Shown here in pieces: positions 51,001 to 62,640 of a stretch of 64,000 bases of DNA. Location: positions 30,093,239-30,157,238 of the forward strand of contig CM018052.1 in the NCBI GenBank assembly GCA_008638375.1, read 5' to 3'. Source of the stretch: Nyssa sinensis (Eukaryota; Streptophyta; Magnoliopsida; Cornales; Nyssaceae). The notes beneath the pieces were generated by a model, which was given only the letters and a program-made list of their open reading frames with translations, was not told the DNA's origin and did not search any database. A program made the position numbers and the translations under genes. Each line of letters opens with the position of its first letter. The first letter of the stretch is position 1.

Positions 51001-52964
51001 GAGTCATACAAGGGTGGTACCAGGAAGTCCCCACGGTCCCCCGTGAAATAAAAACAATCCCCCTCAGGGGTACACACTGTAACTCTCCCCCTGAAACAAT
51101 CGATGCTAGCCCGGAAGGTAAACAGCCAATCCATACCCAAGATAATGTCGAAGCTAGTCATATCAAGCACAATAAAATCAAAGCAGAGAGTACGGTCAGC
51201 TATCTCAAGTGAACAACCCCTACAAATCCTGGTCAGTGTCACACTACCCCCAACAGGAGTATCAACACGTAGCGGTGGATCTAACCGGTCTATCGTCAAC
51301 CCCAATGTCATGGCAAATGCAGTGGATATGAAAGAATGCGATGCACCAGAATCTATCAACACGCTAGCCCATGAACTGAACATAAGAAAGATACCTCGCA
51401 CTACTGATGGCCCAGCAGTAGAAGCCTCTGGGGTAGTGACTGCGTATACCCTGCCCTGTACAGTCTGACCCTGTCTGCCTCCCCCTCTCTGCCCCTGCTG
51501 TCCTCCCCCTCTCGGGGCTGGGGCTCTAACACTCAAGGCTGAGGACGCTGGCTGATAGTAAGGTGCCGGGGGTCTATAGCCTGACTGCGTCTGGGGTAAA
51601 GGTACCTGGGCGGGCTGGAAATAGTGGGACCTCGGTGCACTCTGGGAAGTCTGCCCCTGAGGACAGTGGGCCTTGACATGGCCCGGCTGATGACATGTAT
51701 AGCACACTGGTGTGGCCCTCCAGGCCTGACTCTGAGACTGGGATGGGAGTGGTAGCTGGCTCGGTCCTGTCCCTGATCCCTGACTAGGATCTCTCTGTGG
51801 GCAATCAGCCATCCTGTGGCCAGGCTGTCCACACTGGTAGCATGTGATGGTCAGCTGTGGTGCCCCTCCTCGAGGAGTAGTAGACATAGTGGGCTGGGGT
51901 GCTAAAAGCTGCATAGGTCTCTGGGATGTAGATGGAGAAGAGGTACCGCCTCGGAACCTCTTCAGCGGTCTCCTACCAGAATGAGCTGGGACGGTCACGG
52001 TAGGCTGAGCTGGTGTGAGTGCTAGTGCTGTGGCTGGCCTGGTCTGAGTCCGGGACTCCCTAATCCCTCTGAGAGCTGTCAACTCCCTCTCTACCCTCGT
52101 GGCCCTGATCACAGCCTCCTCGTAAGTGTCAATGATGTGACCCGCCAGTCTATCCCTGATAGAGGTCTTCAGCCCCTCTAGAAAATGATAAACTCTCAGC
52201 TCCTCCACCCCAACAATGTGCGGGGCAAACCTGCCCAATGCGGTAAACTGGGACTCATACTGCGTCACGGTCATGTCCCTCTGTAGTAAGGTCTCAAACT
52301 CTCTCCTGAACCCGACCCTAGCAGTCGCTGGAAAGTAGTGGTCATTGAACATGGCCACAAATGCATCCCACCCCTCTCCGAACCTGCTAATCCTGCCGGC
52401 AGATACCTTCCACCACTGGCTCGCTAGCCCTGTAAACTGGAAGGTGGCACATCGTATCCTCAGGTGTGGCTCATCAATCCCTAGTGAGTCCAGGATCCTC
52501 ACAATCTGGTCCAACCACTCCTCGGCCACCAAAGGATCAGGCTGTCCTGCAAATGACGGTGGCCTCATACGCTGAAACGCCTTCATGACGAAGGTGTCTC
52601 TGGTCTCCCCACCGGCCGCTCTGGCCGCGGCACCGGCAGCCCTGGCCTCGGCATCAGCAGCCCTGGCCTCAGCATCAGTGGTCCGGGCATCCTGCATAGC
52701 ACGGAAGCACTCCTGTATAATGGTCGCCAAATCTCTGGCGCCAATAGTCTGCCCCACCTCCTCCACAGGGGCTGGAGCAACATCTTCCTCAGCTGTACTA
52801 TGCTCAGGAACGTCAGCTGGGGCAACTACCTCCTCAACCACGTCAGGAATAGGGGCAGCAGCTCTGGGTCTGCCACGACGAGGCTGGGCGACACCTCGAG
52901 GCGCACCCCTACCCCTACCCCCTCTGGGTGGTTTGCCTCTCGTAGGAGCTCGTCTAGGAGGCAT
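48027..52964 (-). CDS. Tekay gag-pol polyprotein
   Basis: One frame of 1645 codons from the ATG at 52964 (protein start [10 protein letters not shown]). The frame is open 11 codons further upstream but has no ATG there. Order of domains by approximate residue: Arg/Gly/Pro-rich N-terminus 1-55; retroviral-type gag about 135-300 (GLASQWW, FNDHYFP); zinc knuckles CX2CX4HX4C at about 374-388 and 420-434; aspartic protease with [10 protein letters not shown] near 535; reverse transcriptase with FVDD near 868; RNase H with YCDAS near 1010; integrase HHCC finger about 1226-1270 and DDE residues in TMDF, SDSDPRF and GQSERT (about 1300-1400); GPF-type motif near 1545; chromodomain-like end with VKVRW and ATWE at about 1610-1640. 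Gag and pol are fused in one frame, as usual in chromoviruses. No stop or frameshift interrupts it, so the element looks coding-competent. Confidence 0.95.
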   Translation of the reverse strand: MPPRRAPTRGKPPRGGRGRGAPRGVAQPRRGRPRAAAPIPDVVEEVVAPADVPEHSTAEEDVAPAPVEEVGQTIGARDLATIIQECFRAMQDARTTDAEARAADAEARAAGAAARAAGGETRDTFVMKAFQRMRPPSFAGQPDPLVAEEWLDQIVRILDSLGIDEPHLRIRCATFQFTGLASQWWKVSAGRISRFGEGWDAFVAMFNDHYFPATARVGFRREFETLLQRDMTVTQYESQFTALGRFAPHIVGVEELRVYHFLEGLKTSIRDRLAGHIIDTYEEAVIRATRVERELTALRGIRESRTQTRPATALALTPAQPTVTVPAHSGRRPLKRFRGGTSSPSTSQRPMQLLAPQPTMSTTPRGGAPQLTITCYQCGQPGHRMADCPQRDPSQGSGTGPSQLPLPSQSQSQAWRATPVCYTCHQPGHVKAHCPQGQTSQSAPRSHYFQPAQVPLPQTQSGYRPPAPYYQPASSALSVRAPAPRGGGQQGQRGGGRQGQTVQGRVYAVTTPEASTAGPSVVRGIFLMFSSWASVLIDSGASHSFISTAFAMTLGLTIDRLDPPLRVDTPVGGSVTLTRICRGCSLEIADRTLCFDFIVLDMTSFDIILGMDWLFTFRASIDCFRGRVTVCTPEGDCFYFTGDRGDFLVPPLYDSRSWGAHSYMLASMIAGDSEATGVVLPPVVEEFPDVFPDSLTSLPPRREVEFTIELIPGTVPISIPPYRMAPAELRELREQLTDLQGKGFIRPSTSPWGASALFAKKKDGTLRLCVDYRRLNRVTIKNKYPLPRIDDLFDQLRGSRCFSKIDLRSGYHQLRVREEDIAKTAFRTRYGHFEFVVMPFGVTNAPAAFMDLMHRVFGQYIDQFVVVFVDDILIYSPSEDEHAFHLRTVLQILREHRLFAKLSKCEFWLQEVQFLGHVVSGSGVSVDPSKVDSVMSWERPRNVFEIRSFLGLAGYYRRFVEGFSRLAAPMTRLTRKGVRFQWTDDCEQSFQELKRRLTSAPVLIIPEGGLGYTVYCDASREGLGCVLMQEGRVVAYGSRQLKSHEKNYPTHDLELAAVIFALKSWRHYLYGVRFEVFSDHKSLRYIFTQKDLNLRQRRWMEYLEDYDFDLQYHPGKANVVADALSRRPSSTLASLAIREWEMMGVIGEFDLELTESEGHATLFSLCVQPTLLTRVIEAQLLDTEAEQIRARISSPEGFEGWTVHSDLGLRYRGRVFVPESLRTDVLRDFHHSRLAVHPGGTKMYHDLRRQYWWTGMKADVAQFVARCLTCQQVKAEHQRPGGLLQPLPVAEWKWEHVTMDFVMGLPRSPRGHDAIWVIVDRLTKSAHFLPIRVTDSSDALSRLYIREIVRLHGVPVSIVSDSDPRFTARFWQSFQTALGTQLQFSTAFHPQTDGQSERTIQILEDMLRACVMDFRGSWEDHLALVEFAYNNSYQSSIEMAPFEALYGRPCRSPVCWTEVGETAALGPDIVRETTDKIQVIRQRLLTAQSRQRSYADRRRRPLAFEVGDHVFLKVSPRRGLRRFGRGGKLSPRFIGPFEILGRVGEVAYKLALPPQLSGVHDVFHVSMLRKYHPDPSHVLDWVDLQLEGDASYDQRPVEILDSRDQVLRGRTIPLVKVRWNHHGVEEATWEREAEVRVRYPELFDQ

Positions 52965-53158
52965 ATCTACAAGTTCAAAGGAAAATTTTAGTATCACTTC
53001 TTCACGTAATCACAATAAGGCATGCATTAAGACACATAATCACGTAGCACATAAGATCCTATCACATGCTGCTAACAGTTCATGCTAAGTCTTATTCTCT
53101 TCTCTAAGGTCTCATGGTGTTAAACAACACCCCACAGTCTCTAGGTATTCGAACCTAT

Positions 53159-53170
53159 GCTCTGATACCA
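53159..53170 (-). other. Primer-binding site (initiator tRNA-Met)
   Basis: TGGTATCAGAGC on the minus strand, three bases inside the 5' LTR. It is complementary to the 3' end of plant initiator tRNA-Met. On the + strand the preceding bases (TAGGTATTCGAACCTA) resemble a tRNA T-arm stem-loop. Confidence 0.9.
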
Positions 53171-53173
53171 CGT

Positions 53174-55818
53174 TGTCACGCCCCGAATTTCCCACGAACC
53201 CGGGGCGCGAGTAACGAGACAGAAAGTAAAATAAATAAAAGGACAGAAGTAATTAAATTCAACAAACATGCGTCCATCATCATCCATACATAAAGTAATA
53301 TCGAATACATTGTTCATCAGTCATTCGGGCTTAAGCCCTTACATAACAAAATACAAGTCTCATGGATCACAAATACATCACGTGCTTCGCCCTCTCAGGG
53401 CATCACTAAGTCTCATGTGGCTGGAGGATCCTCATCTGAAAATGTTGCCCACGAATGGGTCAGCACAACTGCTGGTATGATGAAATGCTAATGCCAGAAA
53501 TAAAGCTAAGGCGTGGCATGTGCAAAGTGTACATTTATTTCTAAATGACATTCAAGCATCGCAGTAATATATATGAATGGTATGTATGACACACCCATGC
53601 ACAACTCTATGCCACACCCATGTCTCATTTACGGGTACTCCCCGATGGCACGAAGTACCAATGCAATGGCCAATTTTGGGTTTTTCACCACAGGATCTAC
53701 ACCCTCATAATGCAAAGCCCCACGTGCTTACCCACGCCATGTTCTCAAAGGATTCATCATATGCCAATATGTCAATGCAATCTCAATGATACATGGTTTC
53801 CACAACATAGCATGCTCGAGACAATAATATATAAATCACCTAGCTGATTCCACATACAATCATATCTCGTAAAATCAACATATACACATGTCGTGAGTCA
53901 CATTCATCATTCGCTAAATATTCATAAGGTACAAGTAACATGTAAGCATGTGAACAACCAATTCCAAATAAACAGGTAAACACATTACAGATAAACACAT
54001 ACAGCATTCAGTCATTCACAAATATTCCTAACTTAACTTCATTTCTAACACTAGCAAAACACCATACCTGATGGGTTGGTATCAACCCTAGAAGATCGAG
54101 CACTATATGTAACTGAACGGGCCGACGAAAATGTAGGAGATCAGATCGCCTCCTCCTGTCCTGTCAGTGTCCCTAAAAGTAGGAATTACAATTCAGTCCC
54201 TTGTTGTTTGAATGTATGCTATTCATCAAATTTTATGTCTTTAAATTCATAGGTTTCTATTCTGCTAAATTAAACTCTACCATTGGTTTTAGAACGTTTA
54301 AGAAAGTAAGTCTAGGTTTTCGTAGAACTCAATTCGGACACCGGGGTTCAAAAGGGCAAAACAGTCATTTTGCACTTTACACGTGTCCTTACATTTCGTG
54401 ACCTCTTTTCATAAATCGGACTCCACGGTTGAGTCCGGAATGTTCGAGATAATAAAATTTCACTATTTGTTTACCTAATTCGGAGTTCGTCTGACAGTGT
54501 TTCAATTCAGGGGCATTTTGGTAATTTTAAGGGTTACTACGGGTCTTTTATTTTTTGGGACCCCGTCTCGTAAAATGGACCTCACCATTGGTCTCGGAAT
54601 AGTCGAGATAGTCAAAATACACTAATGACTTGTCTCATTTGGACTCTGGGATGTTTTTGAATATTTAATTAATTAAATTAATTTAATTAAATAATTAAAT
54701 AATTAATTTAATTAATATTTTATTAATAATTTAATCAGGTGGGTCAAAGTGTAATTTCTAACAGTTGGGGGTCAATTCGTAATTTCTGAAAGTTCAGGTT
54801 AAGGTTCAAATTCAAAAGGTTCAAATTCAAAGGTTTAAATTCTAAAAGGTTCAAATTCATTTAATTTAAAACAATGGCTGACACGTGGCAGGGGCGACCC
54901 GTACCCGCCCGAACCGGAACTGGATCCGACCCGAGACCCGACCTGGCACCCCACCTTCTTCCCCGATTTTCCGGTGAAGCAGCGGTAGGGTTCCGGCGCC
55001 TTCTCCGGCGCCGGCGACCGGAATTTCAGAAAAATCAAGTTTTTAAACTTGATTTTTATGGTGTTTTCGAAGCCCCTTTCAATCCCAAACTATTCTAAAA
55101 TGTTTTTGGAGTCTTTTAATATCGTTTTGAAGCTTCCAATCACGATGAAAACCCAGATTTTTCCCCCACGGCCGTGACCTGCACCTCCATTTTTCTCCCT
55201 CATTTCTCAACCGTTTTCTATCATTTTTGTTGCGTTTTAATCCTCACATTATGCTCTACAAGGTTCTATAATTTAAATCAATTGAAATGCTCTAAAACAA
55301 ATCGAAACAGAAGTGACCCACTTACAAATTTTTCGGCCGTTTCTCTCTCTAGCCGTGTCCTCCTTCTCCCTCTTGCCCCGAGCTCGAACTAGGTCTCTAA
55401 CTCTCCTTCAGAGCTCTGTTTCTCTCCCTCTTTTCTGCTTCTTTCCTTCTCTTCTTCTCCACCCGAGACCACTCTCTTTATTTTTCTCTCTCTATATTCC
55501 TCTCTCTCTCTCTCTCTCTATAAATCCTACGAATTCTGACCTCCTCCTAACCCTCATACTCACTCTCACACTTCACCACACACACCCACCAACTCTCTTA
55601 CACTCCACAGCCCCCCCTTGCTTGTTTGAGTGTATCACACTCAAACTCACACACACACACAACCGGGTACACACACCTACACACACTGTCCTATACATCT
55701 ATATATATATACATATATATATATATTCACATATTTAAATACACACTCCTATGTACACACATATGTACACTAACAATTTAATTTACATATATATATATAT
55801 ATATACACACATCATAAC

Positions 55819-55856
<38 letters not shown>

Positions 55857-55916
55857 TAAAATTAATTAATTAACAATTGCAAGAAAAAAAAAAAAAAAAA
55901 TTTCCATGTTATAACA
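53174..55916 (-). repeat. 5' LTR of the Tekay element
   Basis: Near-identical to 45222-47961. Visible differences include one extra TC unit near 55500-55520, TA-tract and TAA-tract length changes near 55700-55860, a longer A-run, and about six substitutions. It should contain the element's promoter, but I did not assign a single TATA box because of the TA microsatellites. Confidence 0.95.
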
Positions 55917-56096
55917 GCATCTGTTCACGCGAACAGATATAATGTTTCAATTTGAATAAATGCATCCATTGATGAATAGACGCACCAATCTGAAAGAACA
56001 CAGCTGTTCATGGTGACTGTTCAGTCAAAATTAAAAAACGTAGCATTTTAAAAATATAATTTAAATAAATAAAATTATTTAAATAAATTTTCTCCA

Positions 56097-56111
56097 AATA
56101 TATATATATAC

Positions 56112-56169
<58 letters not shown>
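56097..56169. repeat. (TA)n microsatellite in the copia LTR
   Basis: TA repeats with occasional CATA interruptions, inside the U3-side half of the split copia LTR. Confidence 0.9.
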
Positions 56170-56172
<3 letters not shown>

Positions 56173-56483
56173 ACGGGTCAAAACCTAAGCCCAACTCAAA
56201 GTAATTGTATATATACTCTTTAGAACTTTGTTCCTAACCTATGTGAGACACAAGCTTTTCACAAGTTTCAAGTTTTATTACCATTTTCAAGTGGTGATAT
56301 TTGGAGTCAATTTCTCATTCACTTCTTGATGGTTTTGAACAACCCAATATTTATGTTCTTAATCTCTTCATGGATGAAAACATATTTTCATGTGGACCCA
56401 TCTAAAATAATGTGTGGGGCCTATTTTAATTTTGGCTAAAAAATGGCTATAAATTATTGCTTAATAATCCATTTTTTCAACAA

Positions 56484-56490
56484 TCCCCCA
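56484..56490 (-). other. Polypurine tract and LTR boundary of the copia remnant
   Basis: ATGTGGGGGATTGTTGAA on the minus strand. The G-rich tract followed by TGTTG is the usual copia PPT-LTR junction, placing the LTR edge at 56482. Confidence 0.75.
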
Positions 56491-57059
56491 CATGAATGAA
56501 ATTGATTGAAAGTAATGCAAATGATATGCAGACACTAAGAGAGTTCATTTGGAAATCTCCTGTATAGAGAAAGGTAGCTTGTGGCCTTGAACATTTCCTT
56601 GTGAAATACTATCGAGGTTACTGGTTAATTAGTGAACATAATATCTTGAACTGCTCAACCGTTTGTGTAAACCAAGACAATAGTATTCACACATAATCTT
56701 TTCTTACACAGTTAATTCTCATGATTGTGTTCATTTTGGCCCTGAACAATTCCTGGTTTCATGAATGCTATTAGAGAATTTAGCCTTTATCATTTTCATA
56801 AAATCGGCCCATTTCACACTCACATAGGTGATTTCTTATTAAGAGTATTCTGCTATACCCCACTTGTGTTAATAAGGTATAAGAATCATTAAAAGTTTAG
56901 CATATCTTGTTCAACACTGCATGCATCACTCTTCTTATCATAGGAATGAGTAAGAGATATTATCTCCATAGTGATCTCAATGAGTCACACATAATTCGGT
57001 TGTCCCTTTGAACCTAGATCTTGGGATCTTCAGTCAGCTAGGTTGGGTTGCCATTATGG

Positions 57060-58041
57060 CGACTCTTAATGTATTGGCTTTAAACCCATTCCTCTCGACT
57101 TACTTGCTCACTTGTCAAATATTTCGGTTAATGGATCCGTTATATTGACTTTTGACCTTATGCACTCAATGGTCATAATACCATTAGAGAGCAGTTATAA
57201 CACAGTATTATGTCTTCGACATTTAAGGTAAGACTTACCGTTCTATATATGATTTTATGCCCCTCCCAATTACAAATTGGTTATCACAATGTATATATAT
57301 TGCGGGCACACATTTTGACCACTTTGAAATATCTTCTAAGAGATGACGAAGCCACTCAGCTTCTTTGTGCAATAAATTTGGATTCTATTGTGAATCTAAC
57401 AATGCACTTTGTTTAGAAGATTTTCAAGATATTACTCCTCTTCCAAGTGTAAAGAGATAACCACTTGTAGATTTTGAAGTCTTTGGTGTTCGATATCCAG
57501 TTTTCATCACAATAGTCTTCAAGCACAACTGGATTCCTCGAGTAAAACAATGCATAGCTTAGGGTGTATTGAAAATATCTTAAAGCCCTAACTATTGCCT
57601 TCAAATGATCTGACCTTAGATTACTTGTGTATCTGCTCAACTTACTGACAATGTATGTTATGTATGGAGGAATGCAATTCATTACATACATTAAGCTGCC
57701 AATTATTCTTGCATACTCTAATCGAAAGGTGCCTTTATCATTATTCTTAGATAAATGTAGATTTACATCTACAAGTGTTCTCGTTGGACCACTATCATAT
57801 TGATTAAATTTCTTAAGTATTCACTCAATATAAAACGATCGAGTTAATACTAGTCCATCCAATGTTCTAGAAAGTTTTATCCCTAATATGACATCAGTAA
57901 CATTTATACATTTTATGTTAAACTTATTGCTCAACATTCTCTTTGTAGCTTTAATGACTCATTATTGCTATCCATAATGAGCAAATCACTAATATAGAGA
58001 CAATTAATGACATAGTCATTTTCATCATCCTTGAGATACAC
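57060..58041 (-). pseudogene. Ty1/copia pol fragment (RT end and RNase H)
   Basis: Reading right to left, the first codons give an RT active-site region (NCLYISDLLIM, where the family has a YVDD box). After stops and frame changes, the frame at 57691-57413 gives the linker and RNase H start ([35 protein letters not shown]). A degraded RNase H tail (WLRHLLEDIS, IHCDNQ, ERNGFK-like text) continues to about 57060. Several stops and frameshifts make it inactive. The coding text runs directly up to the Athila LTR at 58042, which interrupts the RT domain. Confidence 0.8.
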
Positions 58042-60065
58042 TGATGAGTGCGCAAAAGTGCACTCTAAATATCCCATTATTTAATTAAAATGCTAGAAAG
58101 TGGATAGAAATGTGAGAATATACTTGATATTATTTTATTCAATTTCTATTTACAATAAGAGGTATTTGAGCATTAAATTATAAGATTTTATATCTCAAAT
58201 ATTGTATTATTTATTGGCGAGAGATAGTTTACAATTGCGCTTTATACTTAATATTTTTGGAACTATTTTTGACTTTTTGACAGATTCGACCATTGAGTTT
58301 CCATTGAGATTTGGATGGCGTTAAATTTTTAGAATGAGAAAATAGTCTTCATGAAGTTTTTAGAGGATGTCTTGGGCTTTTCGGAAAGGTTTGGTTTGAA
58401 AAAATCGGAGTTCGTTTGGGCCTCCAAACATTGTTTCAAAATCAGGTCTGGAAAGCTGTTCTAAATTCTGTCCGTCCAGCCAACTTGAAGGAGCTGTAAC
58501 TTGAGCTTCCAAAGTCCAAATCAGATGGTTCTTGAGCCTAAAATTATCTACTCATCCAGGGCTACAACTTTTGTGAAGAGCCCGAGTTAAGATTCAGTTG
58601 TTATCTCATAAAAAACGGAGCGTAAAGATGGGCGTTGCTGGACATGTGCGGCTGGAGAAGAAAAAAAAAAGTAACTTTATGTGACTGGGATAGTTTCCAA
58701 CGTAATGGACAGAATGCATAAAGTAAAGCAAGATAAGAAAAGGAAAAAATAAAAAAAAAAATGGTTTGAAAAGTCAAAGAAAATTAAAAAAAAAGAAAAA
58801 AAAAAAGAAGCAGGTACGTTGGGCAAGGCTTATAGAAAAGTAAAGAAAAAAATAAAAAGTCAAAGCAATAAGGAAGTGTGGCTGTAACGTGGGGGTGGCT
58901 GTTTTTAGTGTGGGGCCCATGCACACTTGATTCAAGAGATGTGTGCACTGTTTTGGGCGCTGGTGTGGCGCGCAGGGCGCTACTGTGTAGCTTGGATTGC
59001 TGTGGCGCATGGCTTGGTGCGGCCTGACTTGTGTTGTGGGCCAGGCGATGGAATTTAGGGCCTGTGTTGCAGCGGCCTAGGGGCCTTAGGCGCCCAGGCG
59101 CGTGAGGAAAATCAGAGAATAGTGGGGCCCAGGTGCTGACTCAATCAAGGGGCTTTAGGGCGTATGCACTAAACAGTTTTAAAAGGGAAGAAACATTAAA
59201 AAAAGAAGAAGGGAGGACGGCTGTTGACAGAGCTGCGGCGCAAAAGAGAAGAACACAGGAAAAATTACAGAGACACTGAACAGTGTGGAAAAAGACAGCT
59301 GACGCCATGGCAGATTATTTTTCCGTGAGGTTTATGTTATCCATCCTGTACATGGGTAACTAAATTTCTAAGTGGGGTTAGAGATGAACTTGTACCATAT
59401 ATGACTATTTTGATTTATTTTGATTCCTGTACATGGTTTTAATTTGTTAAATTCTTCGTTGATCATTCTAAATTTATTGTTAGATTTTATTGACCGAATG
59501 ATTAAAAGTTTTAGTCCGTTTATAGATTCAGTCATGCTTTTTCTATCGAATGGATTCATGTTTTGATTATTTTTGAAACAATTAGTTATTTATATTAATT
59601 CAATTCTCTGCTGCAATATTACTAGTTGGGTATATTGTCGTCGTTGGATTTTCTTAATGTGAATATTAATTTGGGGGATTTAAAAGTGTTGAATGATTTT
59701 TCACAGAGTTATTTTCAGTTTAATTTTGGTTCATAATTTTTATATCTTCCGATTGAGATATTTAGAATTTAAATTCTCAATTGAGTTAACAATGAATTAA
59801 AAATAATTAAAATACCAGTTATGTGCAAGGGATTCTCGAAACTCTACTGTTCGTTAAATTTGAATATTTTCATCCGTTATTCAGCTTGTTTAATTTTTAG
59901 TTGCATTCAAAAATCACTTTTCTATATTTTTATTTTCTCGTTAACCGTCTAATATTTTCTTTAGTTTCAGAAATTCTGTTTATTATTCTTTTAATTTAGT
60001 CTCCCTGTGGAATCGACACCCCAAAGCTACACTACAACTACCGCGTTATTCTTTGGGCGTAATCA
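58042..60065 (+). repeat. 5' LTR of the Athila element
   Basis: About 2024 bp, TG...CA. The left edge is set by the sudden end of copia coding sequence at 58041. The right edge is the CA five bases before the PBS. It contains A-rich runs (58650-58800) and a GC-rich patch (about 58900-59160). Confidence 0.75.
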
Positions 60066-60070
60066 AATTT

Positions 60071-60088
60071 TGGCGCCGTTGCCGGGGA
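60071..60088 (+). other. Primer-binding site (tRNA-Asp)
   Basis: TGGCGCCGTTGCCGGGGA is an 18-base complement of the plant tRNA-Asp 3' end. This is the usual primer of Athila-like elements. Confidence 0.9.
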
Positions 60089-60282
60089 GACGATAGAAGA
60101 ATCAGTAGATAGATTTTCTTTTCAGCAGTTTGTAAAGGCGGTAACTTCGTTCCCTTCTTTTTACTTGCTGTACTATTATTATTATTATTATTATTTTTTT
60201 TTTATTTTTTTATTTTATTTCTAGTTATTTATTTAGTCATTTTCTTTTATTTCTTTTATTTCTTTTATTTTTGTCATCTTGC

Positions 60283-61823
60283 ATGCATAATAGGTATAGG
60301 GACGCATTAGGCCGCTTTGCTTGTAGGCCTGTGTTAGAGTCGGATTTAGAGTCTAATTTTTCTTATTTTTCTAATTCTTTGTTTGATAATACTTCCAATT
60401 CTACAAATATGAGTGAATATGAGGATCAACCCACTAGGACTCTTCAGGATTACCTTCACCCTACACGTACAGTCACACCATCATGCATCATGTTTCCACC
60501 CAATGCTCGTCCAATTGATGTTAAAACGGGGGTGATACAGTTACTCCCTACATTTCATGGTTTGGAAAATGAGAATCCATATGTGCATATTAGGGAGTTT
60601 GAAGAGGTAGTTGCGACTTTTCATAGTCAAAATGCAACACAAGACATTGTGAGACTTAAGTTCTTTCCTTTCTCTTTGAAAGATCGAGCTAAGAGTTGGC
60701 TATACTCACTGAGACCACGGTCAATTGGATCGTGGAATGAGATGACCCAGATTTTCTTCACTAAATACTTTCCCCAACATAAGACCAATGCTTTAAAAAG
60801 ACAGATTTCTACCTTTGCACAAAAGGATAGTGAGACTTTATATCAGTCTTGGGAGAGGTTTAAGGAGTTATTGGGTATATGCCCTCACCATGGGTATGAA
60901 AGTTGGCGTGTAGTGAGCTATTTTTATGAGGGACTTACACCTAAAGAGCGCCAATTTGTAGAGATGATGTGCAATGGTGAGTTCTTACAGAAAGATCCTG
61001 ATGAGGCCATAGAGTACCTAAATGAGCTTGCTGAAAAAGCTCACACATGGACAAGACCTAGTGCTACTGAGAGCACAAATAGGTCACGACCTATAGGGAA
61101 CCAACAGAATGGGGGAATTTACCATCTTAGGGAGGGGGATAACTTGAAAGTTAAGGTTGAGACACTCACTAGGGAGTTAGAGATGCTAAAGGCTAGAAAC
61201 GTACAGCCAACACACTTGGCTAATCATGTAGAGCCTTTTAGACCATGTTCAGTGTGTGGCGGGTAGATCACCTTGCCCAAGAGTGTCCCACATCAGCTGA
61301 GATGAGAGGGATGTATGAGGACCAATGTAATACCTTAGGTATGTACAAGAAGCCCTTCACACCCTACTCTGAGACTTACAATCCAAGGTGGCGAAATCAC
61401 CCCAATTTTAGTTGAAAATCTGAGAACCAGCCACATGCACCACCACCTACACAGCCTCTTAGATCATACCCTGCACCATATCATGCACCAGATCATGCAT
61501 CTTCATCTTCTAGGAATTCTTTAGAAGACACTTTGCATGCATTTATTGAAGCACAAGGTAAGACTAACCAAAAATTTGAATCTTTGATCATGCAGGTTGT
61601 TGAAGAAAATAAGGAGATAAAGAGCCAAGTGTCGAAATTGATAAGCTCTTTGAGTGTAAATGAGCGAGGCAGATTCCCTTCCCAAGCTCAGTCCACGCCC
61701 CAAGGTCAACACATGGCACAAGAGAATTTGAAAGATGTGAACGCCATTGTGACTCGAAGTGGTAAGTCCTTACACATCCCAACAATGGACAAATCAGAGG
61801 ATGTGGAAAAAGGAACAAGATAG
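60283..61823 (+). pseudogene. Athila gag, broken in two places
   Basis: From the ATG at 60283 the frame is open to 61266, with a typical retrotransposon gag core (LLPTFHGLENENPYVHIREF, LKDRAKSWLYSL, FFTKYFP, WERFKELLGICPHHG). It stops inside the CX2C zinc knuckle: after CSVCGG a single missing base shifts the reading, and the rest of the knuckle (DHLAQECP) is in another frame. That second frame meets a TGA near 61415 and then continues to 61823 (NAIVTRSGK text). Gag from this copy cannot be full length. Confidence 0.85.
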
Positions 61824-62559
61824 TAGCAATGCTGAGTTGCCCAAGGAATCAGAGGTGACAAAGAGCTATGTTAAGGTACCATTCCCTCAGGCTTTAAAAT
61901 CAACCAAGCACACTTTGAATCCTAACAATGAAATCCTCGAGAATCTCAGGTAGGTAAAAATAAATCTTCCTCTCTTGCATGTCATTAAGCAAGTTCCTAC
62001 TTATGCAAAGGTTCTTAAGGATTTATGTACAGTTAAGAGGAAGCACCATGTGAAGAAGACAGCATTTCTGACAGAGCAAGTTAGTGCTCTCATTGAGCAG
62101 AGGATTCCCCCCAAGTACAAAGATCCTGGTTGTCCAACTATTGCATGCAGTATTGGAAATCATGAGTTTGGACAAGCTTTACTTGATTTAGGAGCAAGTG
62201 TGAATTTAATGGCTTATTCTATTTACTTGCAGTTGGGGTTAGGAGAGATCAAACCAACTTCTATGGTATTGCAATTAGCTGACCGTTCAGTCAGAGCACC
62301 AAGGGGTGTGGTAGAGGATGTTCTAATTCAAGTTGATAAATTTTATTATCCTGTTGATTTCATAATCTTTGACACTAGCTCTGTTGTTGATTCTACTTCA
62401 AAGATTCCTTTGATTTTAGGTAGGCCGTTCCTTGCCACTGCTAATGCTCTTATCAATTGCAGGAATGGGCTCATGAAGCTGTCTTTTGGGACCATGACCC
62501 TTGAGGTGAATATATTTCATGTTGCAAAACAGCCAGAAGAGGAGGACGAGAGCTGCTAG
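61824..62559 (+). pseudogene. Athila protease region
   Basis: After a further frame change near 61800, the reading passes one in-frame TAG at 61954 and then is open to 62559. It contains LPLLHVIKQVPTYAKVLKD text and the aspartic protease motif LLDLGASVNLM (about 62178-62210), followed by IPLILGRPFLATA. The Asp-Leu-Gly-Ala active-site variant is normal for Athila. The upstream breaks make expression from this copy unlikely. Confidence 0.75.
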
Positions 62560-62640
62560 ACATACATGATTGACTCAATCATAGATAGGGGAGTTCCTGC
62601 AACTCATGATTCTGACCCCCTGAGCATTTTCTTGTTAATA

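Larger units (their letters stand above)
45222..55916 (-). mobile_element. Ty3/gypsy chromovirus (Tekay-type), apparently intact
   Basis: A 10.7-kb element with LTRs of 2740 and 2743 bp, each TG...CA (TGTTATAAC to CGTGACA in element orientation). A perfect 5-bp target duplication GCATC flanks it (45217-45221 and 55917-55921). In minus orientation it has a PBS matching initiator tRNA-Met, one uninterrupted gag-pol frame and a polypurine tract next to the 3' LTR. By eye the LTRs differ at only about six base substitutions plus length changes in short repeats. Insertion is therefore recent and the copy may be mobile. The Tekay/Del placement rests on the long LTRs, the two zinc knuckles, the MPPRR-type start and the C-terminal chromodomain. 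Confidence 0.95.
44880..58041 (-). mobile_element. Ty1/copia retrotransposon remnant, interrupted by a Tekay element
   Basis: Read on the minus strand, this is the 3' part of a copia element. It comprises the RT YVDD region to the end of RNase H (58041 to about 57060), a 3' untranslated stretch of about 570 bp, a polypurine tract (56490-56484), and an LTR beginning TGTTGAAAAAATGG at 56482. The LTR runs to 55917 and resumes at 45221 beyond the Tekay insertion. There it has a TATATAA promoter (45174-45167) and R/U5-like text down to about 44880, where the end is uncertain. Its 5' part is cut off at 58042 by the Athila LTR. The minus frame carries stops and frameshifts, so it is an old dead copy. 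Confidence 0.75.

Noticed and set aside
48730..53088. Open frames up to 167 codons on the + strand opposite Tekay gag-pol
   Set aside because: Shadows of the long coding frame on the other strand.
57210..57416. 68-codon + strand frame in the copia region
   Set aside because: It is antisense to degraded copia RNase H sequence.
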